Shown here one piece after another: positions 1 to 3,891 of a stretch of 5,544 nucleotides of DNA. The notes under the pieces are model-generated. The model did no database searches and was not told where the DNA came from. It was given only the letters and a program-made list of their open reading frames with translations. Position numbers and translations under genes: made by a program. The stretch is from Clostridia bacterium (lineage in GTDB: Bacteria > Bacillota > Clostridia > Christensenellales > Pumilibacteraceae): contig JAFTMM010000043.1 of NCBI GenBank assembly GCA_017452405.1, positions 1 through 5,544 on the forward strand, given 5' to 3'. Position 1 is the stretch's first letter, and every line of letters begins with the position of its first letter.

Positions 1-1
1 C

Positions 2-208
2 AACACCGTGGGAATTATAGACGCGGACTATTTTGGCGCGGATAACGAAGGGCATATTATGATTAAGATGACAAACCGTAGCGACGTTGATCTCGTAGTG
101 GAAAAGGGCAAGGCGTTTGCGCAAGGCATATTCCTCGCCTATTATCTCACCGACGACGACGAAGCGGACGGCGTGAGAACGGGCGGTTTTGGTAGTACGT
201 CTAAATAA
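2..208 (+). CDS. dut: dUTPase (dUTP diphosphatase), C-terminal part, 5' truncated
   Basis: This is the C-terminal 68 residues of a trimeric-type dUTPase, which hydrolyses dUTP to dUMP and pyrophosphate. It keeps uracil out of DNA and supplies dUMP for thymidylate synthesis in the cytoplasm. The window opens inside the gene; the frame is open from base 2 with no stop before the edge. The visible part begins with NTVGIIDADYFG, which matches conserved motif III (G-x-I-D-x-D-Y), whose first Asp is the catalytic base in this family. Next comes motif IV around KGKAFAQGIF, where the usual GDRIAQ is altered. The gene ends with TGGFGSTSK, the glycine-rich motif V that closes over the substrate. The GTG at base 8 lies inside motif III, so it is an internal Val codon and not the start. 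The stop is TAA at 206-208. About half of a typical 140-190-residue protein is missing to the left. The family call is firm. Confidence 0.92.
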   Translation, partial: NTVGIIDADYFGADNEGHIMIKMTNRSDVDLVVEKGKAFAQGIFLAYYLTDDDEADGVRTGGFGSTSK

Positions 209-287
209 TTGCATAAGTGTCAATAATAATAACGAAAGGTTTTTAAAAACTGTTAATTGCAAAATTCAAAGGTTATAAGGACTATTA

Positions 288-1562
288 ATGGAAGAGTACA
301 AAGATGAAGGTTTGTCAATTGGCGAAATATTCAAAGTAATTTATAAAAGATTGGGTGTTGTTCTTGCTCTTACGGCGAGTATAATGACGATAGGCGTGCT
401 TGCCGTTGCGATCATAGTTAATCCACTCATAACGTCGTATAGTATTAGGTTTACGGTGGACTATCCGGGAAGCGAAAGCATGCGTTATCCTGACGGTACG
501 GTTTTTCGCTATAAGGAAATAATTTCGCGCGAAAATCTTGAAGCGGTTTCTGACTCTGACGACGACTTTGAGAGTATAAACGCTGAGGCGCTTTATAAAA
601 ACGACGCAATTACGATAACCGAAGAGTCTACTCCTGACAGTTCCGCGCGTAAGTACGTTATAACGGCAAAATCACGCTACTTTGACGACGTAGAAATTGC
701 CACCTCGTTTATTCGCGCGCTTGCCGAAAGCCCCGTTCGTTACGTGAACTCGGCTATGGGCGCAATAGACTACGCGGTGTATCTCACTTCTTACGAGAGC
801 GCAGACGTTAAGACGTACGAAGAAAAGATAGATTTTCTTGCCGACCAACGCGATTATATTGTTAAAAAATACGACAACTTGATCGACGTTTTCAGCGAGG
901 ATTATACCGTACTCGGTAAGACGCTTGCTACCTACCAACAGAATGCTAAAAATGCGTTCTGCGAAGACGACGAGGCGCTTCTCCGTAACGAGCTAGACGC
1001 AAATCTCTACGTGCTCGGAATGAGCAAGCGAGAGCTTGAGTCGCAGAAAACCATTCTTCAAAAAGAGCACGACAGCAATAGTATTGCGAGAATAGCGCTG
1101 GAAGAAAAGCGTAGCGAGCTTGTTGCAGAGTTAGCAAGGCAGGGCATTTTATCATCAAGCGAAAACTTGTTAGCGCCCTATAATAATAAAATAGTCGAGT
1201 ACGTTGATCGTAACGCGCAAATAGAGCAAGAAATTGTGGACGTAGAGAATAAGATTGCCAATCTTGACTCGGAAAGCAACGATAAGACGGCGTTTGAAAA
1301 CAAAATGGACGAATATAAGTCTGCTCTTGAAGACGCTACCGAAAAGTATAAATCGGTAAGCGCAACTGTATATAGCGGTGAGTCGGAAACGGTATTTGAC
1401 AGCTATTCAGTCAAAGAGGAGGGCAACCTCGGATTACCTATCGCCTTCTTGATCAGCTTGCTCCTCGGACTCGTTGCAAGTTCAGTCATAGTCTGCGCTA
1501 TGGATCTACCCAAATATATCCGCGATAAAAAGCAACCTAAAACAGAAACGCCGGAAACGTAA
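288..1562 (+). CDS. Wzz-like two-transmembrane coiled-coil membrane protein (putative polysaccharide chain-length regulator)
   Basis: This 424-residue protein has the topology of polysaccharide copolymerases (Wzz / capsular chain-length determinants). It has a short cytoplasmic N-terminus, a first membrane segment at about residues 22-44, and a long external region. A second membrane segment lies at about 383-404, followed by a basic tail of about 20 residues (KYIRDKK). The external region has an alpha/beta-like part (about 50-150), then charged helical stretches likely to form coiled coils (about 165-350). Proteins of this shape set polymer length or help export of surface polysaccharide; that role is inferred from topology, since I see no decisive motif. 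The C-terminal segment carries only one proline (LGLPIAF) instead of the proline-rich pattern usual in Wzz. No tyrosine kinase domain is fused, and no glycosyltransferase or polymerase gene is visible nearby. The ATG at 288 follows AAGGA (277-281) by 6 nt. I see no convincing promoter in the 79-nt gap after the dUTPase gene, so cotranscription with it is possible. Confidence 0.62.
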   Translation: MEEYKDEGLSIGEIFKVIYKRLGVVLALTASIMTIGVLAVAIIVNPLITSYSIRFTVDYPGSESMRYPDGTVFRYKEIISRENLEAVSDSDDDFESINAEALYKNDAITITEESTPDSSARKYVITAKSRYFDDVEIATSFIRALAESPVRYVNSAMGAIDYAVYLTSYESADVKTYEEKIDFLADQRDYIVKKYDNLIDVFSEDYTVLGKTLATYQQNAKNAFCEDDEALLRNELDANLYVLGMSKRELESQKTILQKEHDSNSIARIALEEKRSELVAELARQGILSSSENLLAPYNNKIVEYVDRNAQIEQEIVDVENKIANLDSESNDKTAFENKMDEYKSALEDATEKYKSVSATVYSGESETVFDSYSVKEEGNLGLPIAFLISLLLGLVASSVIVCAMDLPKYIRDKKQPKTETPET

Positions 1563-1600
1563 AAGCGATTTATCGTTATATAAAAGAAAGAGAATCAGTC

Positions 1601-1634
1601 AAACCGTTGCCAAATACTCGGCAACGGTTTTTCT
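1601..1634 (+). terminator. Rho-independent terminator after the Wzz-like gene
   Basis: A perfect 11-bp stem (AAACCGTTGCC, 1601-1611, with GGCAACGGTTT, 1620-1630) encloses an 8-nt loop and runs into TTTTTCTTTT. It lies 38 nt after the stop of the membrane protein gene. The opposite strand lacks a comparable T-run, so it should act mainly on + strand transcription. It separates this gene from the downstream promoter. Confidence 0.92.
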
Positions 1635-1654
1635 TTTATTCGACAGTTTACTCC

Positions 1655-1683
1655 TTGACTTGCAGTCATGAAGTTGTTATAAT
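1655..1683 (+). promoter_or_regulatory. Strong SigA/sigma70-type promoter for the unknown-protein/kinase pair
   Basis: The -35 box TTGACT (1655-1660) and the -10 box TATAAT (1678-1683) are separated by exactly 17 nt, one base from full consensus. Transcription would start near 1689-1691, giving a leader of about 28 nt before the ATG at 1718. The promoter sits just after the preceding terminator, as expected for a new transcription unit. Confidence 0.88.
1656..1668. promoter_or_regulatory. Possible operator dyad overlapping the -35 box
   Basis: TGACT-TGC-AGTCA is a perfect inverted repeat with 5-bp arms and a 3-bp centre. It overlaps the -35 box, where a bound repressor would block RNA polymerase. 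No known operator matches it in my reading. Arms this short can arise by chance, so this is only a candidate. Confidence 0.3.
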
Positions 1684-1706
1684 AAACAAAACGAGGTTTA
1701 ATGGAG

Positions 1707-1712
1707 TGGAGG
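1707..1712 (+). promoter_or_regulatory. Ribosome binding site fixing the start at 1718
   Basis: TGGAGG lies 5 nt before the ATG at 1718. It decides the start of the 258-residue protein. The same frame is open back to a TTG at 1607, but that codon lies inside the terminator hairpin and upstream of the promoter, so it cannot be the start of this transcript's product. Confidence 0.85.
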
Positions 1713-1717
1713 CGAGT

Positions 1718-2494
1718 ATGTCCGACATCAGCAAATACATAGACTACGGCGACGCGCCGATTGTAGAGTTTTATCGCGTTTGCGAGGAAATGCCCAACGT
1801 GAAATTTATTCTTGCAGAGCGCAAAATAAGCGAGCTTCTTATGATAATCGCAACGTCGAGCAAGTTGCAGGACGTTATCGCGCGCGCAGTCAAAGGTTTT
1901 AACTTTCGCTCCGCTCTTACGAACGCAAGAATTCGTACGGGCAGACGACAGACGCTCCTTATGCCGACGGATGCGCGCCAGCAAATCGCTTTTGCCGTTA
2001 ACCTTTTATACGCAATCGATACCAAAGCGCTTCCGTTGCAAGACTTTATAGAGGAGTTTTATTGGTCGCAGAGCGGAATAAACTTTTCCTTTTCGCTATT
2101 TGCGCACAGCGTTGTGTTGCCTCTTAGGGCGAGCGTAGAAGCCGAGCTTGCTCCAAAAGCTCCCGAACCCATTAAGCAGGAGCCAACGCCCTTAGAAGAA
2201 GAACCTATCCTTACGCCGTCTGCCATACTTCCAAAAGACGCGAGTGAGGACGTAATCGAACGCTTAGCGGACTTGTGCGAGATAGCGCATGATGAAAGCG
2301 ATATTACGGCAGAGGAAAAAAAGGGTTTATACGCCAAGGCTACGGCGGTGCGCGAAAGTATTAACGGCGACGGAATTGCTCTCCGCGCGTCCATGAGCGA
2401 GCTGATCGAATACGTAGGCGCAGGCAGGTTAGCCGAAAGGCTTAAAGAGCGCGTAGAAGAGCTGGATGAAACGCTCAAACATTACGAAGTTTAA
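1718..2494 (+). CDS. Uncharacterised 258-residue cytoplasmic protein, first gene of the kinase operon
   Basis: I do not recognise a family for this protein. It has no signal peptide and no convincing membrane segment, so it is probably cytoplasmic. Residues 1-143 look like a compact mixed or mostly helical domain, with a basic patch at about 64-78 (RSALTNARIRTGRR) and an aromatic stretch at about 109-130 (DFIEEFYWSQ onward). Residues 144-175 form a proline- and glutamate-rich linker (APEPIKQEPTPLEEEP). Residues 176-258 are strongly predicted by eye to be helical and charged, ending in a coiled-coil-like run (RLKERVEELDETLKHYEV). This suggests a two-domain adaptor or regulatory protein, but no function can be assigned. 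It has its own near-consensus promoter and a strong ribosome binding site. The stop is only 10 nt from the next start, so it is almost certainly cotranscribed with the amino acid kinase gene. Base composition and codon use look like the neighbours. Confidence 0.85.
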   Translation: MSDISKYIDYGDAPIVEFYRVCEEMPNVKFILAERKISELLMIIATSSKLQDVIARAVKGFNFRSALTNARIRTGRRQTLLMPTDARQQIAFAVNLLYAIDTKALPLQDFIEEFYWSQSGINFSFSLFAHSVVLPLRASVEAELAPKAPEPIKQEPTPLEEEPILTPSAILPKDASEDVIERLADLCEIAHDESDITAEEKKGLYAKATAVRESINGDGIALRASMSELIEYVGAGRLAERLKERVEELDETLKHYEV

Positions 2495-2498
2495 AGGA
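2493..2498 (+). promoter_or_regulatory. Ribosome binding site fixing the kinase start at 2505
   Basis: AAAGGA overlaps the stop codon of the upstream gene and lies 6 nt before the ATG at 2505. It favours this start over the in-frame ATG at 2466. That ATG would add 13 basic residues (MKRSNITKFKGRR), overlap the upstream gene by 29 nt, and push the conserved lysine away from the N-terminus. Confidence 0.8.
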
Positions 2499-2504
2499 CG
2501 AAGG

Positions 2505-3320
2505 ATGATAGAAATCGTAGGAAAAATCGGATCGATGGCGCTCATCGACGAGAAGCATAAAGATATTGACTATAACAAATTTGCAATGATCGGGCATTGG
2601 CTGAGGCCCGGTATCGTGTGGGTTACTTCGGGCGCAGTGGAAATCGGGCGTCTGGACTACGTTCGCCGTCACGGCAAGGAGGCGACGTCGGCTACGGCAG
2701 ACGAGCTCAAGACCGACTACTCCGCAGAGGGACAGGCGATACTCATGGAGACTTACCGCCGATTCGTAAACCCTAATTACTCGCTCCGTCAGGTGCTTGT
2801 CGAACACGACCACTTCAACAACGAGGTGTCTAGAAGCCACATTCTTTCCATGCTCCGTCGCGCGGTTACGCAGGGCGCAATTCCCGTTATTAACTATAAC
2901 GACGCAGTAGCGGTGGAGGAGCTTCGCAAGACCGAGATTGCCACTCTTGAAGCGGAGGGCAAAAGCCACGTCGAACTCGTGGACAACGACGAGACGGCGG
3001 CTCAGACCGCGCTTCTCACCGGCGCAAAAACCCTGCTAATACTGACCAAGCTGGACGGAGTATATAGGGATATCAACGATCCCGGCTCGCTCATTACCGA
3101 AATTACGGGCACGAAAGAGGAAGTGCTTAACAAGATTGAAGAGTACAAAAAGGGTTGTCACGGCGCAAGCAGAAAGGGCGCGAACGGTGCGTTTGCCAAG
3201 CTCGAATATATCAAGCCCTGCATTAAGGCGGGTATTGAGGTAATTATCGGCAGTTCCAATCACGATATAAGAAAGGTTCTTTCGGGCGAGAGTCCGAGAA
3301 CTTACATTAAGGGAGTGTAA
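2505..3320 (+). CDS. Amino acid kinase family protein, glutamate 5-kinase-like, without PUA domain
   Basis: This 271-residue protein has the amino acid kinase fold and is closest, by eye, to glutamate 5-kinase (ProB), which phosphorylates glutamate in proline synthesis. Matches in order: EIVGKIGS (residues 3-10) with the N-terminal Lys; VTSGAVEIGRL (40-50), like VTSGAIAAGR of E. coli ProB; IPVINYNDAVAVEE (126-139), like the PVINENDAV loop; LVDNDETAA (158-166), like the GDNDNLSA loop; LLILTKLDGVY (177-187), like LLLLTDQKGLY; and a glycine-rich loop ending GAFAKL (228-233) that keeps the nucleotide-binding Lys (K232). Differences from ProB: Glu to Tyr at 131, Asp to Lys at 182, a changed glycine loop, and about 16 extra residues at 140-157. 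There is no C-terminal PUA domain. No proA follows, so a proline role is unproven; another small-molecule kinase or a regulatory pseudokinase is possible. Family assignment is good; the substrate is unknown. Confidence 0.8.
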   Translation: MIEIVGKIGSMALIDEKHKDIDYNKFAMIGHWLRPGIVWVTSGAVEIGRLDYVRRHGKEATSATADELKTDYSAEGQAILMETYRRFVNPNYSLRQVLVEHDHFNNEVSRSHILSMLRRAVTQGAIPVINYNDAVAVEELRKTEIATLEAEGKSHVELVDNDETAAQTALLTGAKTLLILTKLDGVYRDINDPGSLITEITGTKEEVLNKIEEYKKGCHGASRKGANGAFAKLEYIKPCIKAGIEVIIGSSNHDIRKVLSGESPRTYIKGV

Positions 3321-3480
3321 TATCAGCAACGCTAAGGCATAAACCAGCCCTGAGCAGAACGTAAAGCAAGCATAGGAGAATTTAACTCCATAAAGGACAT
3401 TTTTCTCTTTTTCAGTCGAGTATAAAATATCTAGCACAAGCACATAATATGAGTACTACGAAAAATTATCGGAGGAAAGT
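3321..3480. other. 160-nt intergenic gap, no confident signal
   Basis: No terminator with a T-tail follows the kinase gene. An interrupted hairpin (GCTAAGG 3331-3337 with CCTGAGC 3349-3355, one mismatch) and a 4-bp hairpin (GGAG/CTCC near 3375-3389) are too weak to call. Two -10-like hexamers, TAAAAT (3423-3428) and CATAAT (3443-3448), could start the downstream gene, but neither has a good -35 box at 16-18 nt. The gap ends with a strong ribosome binding site (GGAGG, 3471-3475). A promoter for the DUF1540 gene probably lies here but cannot be placed. Confidence 0.4.
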
Positions 3481-3783
3481 ATGAAAGACTTGAAATGCGG
3501 ACTGAAAGAATGTAAGTTCAACAAGGGCTACTCCTGTTGCAGTAAGAGCATCACCGTAGCCGAAAATACCGATTGCACGACCTATTCGCCCGATGAAGCG
3601 AAACGTAGGGTGCAGTTTGAATCGGCAAGCGATTTTATCCCTGCCAATTACAGCGTGGACACGGCGGTTGCCTGCTCGGCGGATTGCATATATAACGAGA
3701 ATGGCAAATGTCGCGCAAGCGGTATCACGGTCATGACGGGTAATTCCAACGACGCACAGTGCATGACCTTCGTGAAAGAGTAA
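3481..3783 (+). CDS. Small cysteine-rich protein with two DUF1540 motifs
   Basis: This 100-residue protein contains two copies of a short cysteine motif typical of DUF1540, a family of unknown function common in Clostridia and Bacilli. Copy 1 uses Cys 6, 11, 19/20 and 32 (KCGLKECKFNKGYSCC then ITVAENTDCTTY). Copy 2 uses Cys 65, 69, 77 and 94 (ACSADCIYNENGKC then GITV and AQCMTF). A charged linker at about 35-60 joins them. The four-cysteine spacing suggests each copy binds a metal such as zinc, which is an inference. No signal peptide or membrane segment is seen, so it should be cytoplasmic. The start is secure: GGAGG lies 5 nt before the ATG. It has its own downstream terminator and stands 160 nt from the kinase gene, so it is likely a single-gene unit. 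Its position before a thiol-redox enzyme gene is suggestive, but the terminator separates them. Confidence 0.88.
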   Translation: MKDLKCGLKECKFNKGYSCCSKSITVAENTDCTTYSPDEAKRRVQFESASDFIPANYSVDTAVACSADCIYNENGKCRASGITVMTGNSNDAQCMTFVKE

Positions 3784-3784
3784 G

Positions 3785-3814
3785 AAAAAAGGTTGCGTAA
3801 GGCAACCTTTTTTT
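3785..3814 (+). terminator. Rho-independent terminator after the DUF1540 gene
   Basis: The stem is AAAAAAGGTTGC (3785-3796) with GCAACCTTTTTT (3802-3813), 12 bp around a 5-nt loop, and the T-run continues to 3814. It begins one base after the stop codon TAA. The A-run on the left gives a T-run on the opposite strand, so it could work in both directions, although no gene converges on it here. Confidence 0.93.
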
Positions 3815-3844
3815 ATTGGTAAAATTCGTTCTGATAGAATACGT

Positions 3845-3873
3845 TTGCATTAATCGCACGCCCGTGCTATACT
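3845..3873 (+). promoter_or_regulatory. SigA-type promoter with extended -10 for the oxidoreductase gene
   Basis: TTGCAT (3845-3850) and TATACT (3868-3873) are spaced by 17 nt, and TG at 3865-3866 makes an extended -10 (TGCTATACT). The expected transcription start is near 3880, only about 12 nt before the ATG at 3892. The ribosome binding site AAAGGAG (3879-3885) would therefore sit at the very 5' end of the mRNA. Confidence 0.8.
3853..3870. promoter_or_regulatory. Candidate operator dyad between -35 and -10 of the oxidoreductase promoter
   Basis: ATCGCACG-CC-CGTGCTAT is an inverted repeat with 8-bp arms and a 2-bp centre. Seven of eight positions pair, and the inner five (GCACG/CGTGC) are perfect. 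It fills most of the promoter spacer and touches the -10 box, a classic repressor position, and it is GC-rich within an AT-rich intergenic stretch. The regulator is unknown; a thiol- or sulfide-sensing repressor would fit the gene but is a guess. Confidence 0.45.
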
Positions 3874-3891
3874 AAGTTAAAGGAGAGTTTT

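Noticed and set aside
209..230. Imperfect hairpin ATAATTG / CAATAAT just after the dUTPase stop
   Set aside because: The stem has a mismatch, is A/T-rich and has no T-tail, so it is not a terminator by the standard of the two clear ones in this window.
239..250. Perfect 12-bp palindrome GTTTTTAAAAAC between the dUTPase and Wzz-like genes
   Set aside because: It has no loop, consists almost only of A/T, and is not followed by a T-run. It is neither a convincing terminator nor a recognisable operator.
251..279. Possible promoter TGTTAA-17 nt-TATAAG before the Wzz-like gene
   Set aside because: The boxes are weak, the -10 would overlap the ribosome binding site, and transcription would start at the ATG itself.
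1564..1577. Small dyad CGAT-TT-ATCG after the Wzz-like gene
   Set aside because: The 4-bp arms and 2-nt centre cannot form a stable hairpin, and the real terminator lies just downstream.
1595..2478. Several minus-strand frames of 84-139 codons opposite the unknown 258-residue gene
   Set aside because: Their compositions are typical of antisense shadows (Ser/Arg-rich, no motifs). The + strand gene has a promoter, a ribosome binding site and operon context.
3036..3443. Minus-strand frame of 135 codons whose N-terminal part lies in the 3321-3480 gap and looks hydrophobic
   Set aside because: Most of it is antisense to the well-supported kinase gene, it has no clear ribosome binding site, and it resembles no known family. 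It reads as a shadow frame.
3829..3839. Short dyad TTCT-GAT-AGAA upstream of the oxidoreductase -35 box
   Set aside because: The 4-bp arms are likely by chance, and it matches no operator I recognise. The dyad at 3853-3870 is better placed and longer.
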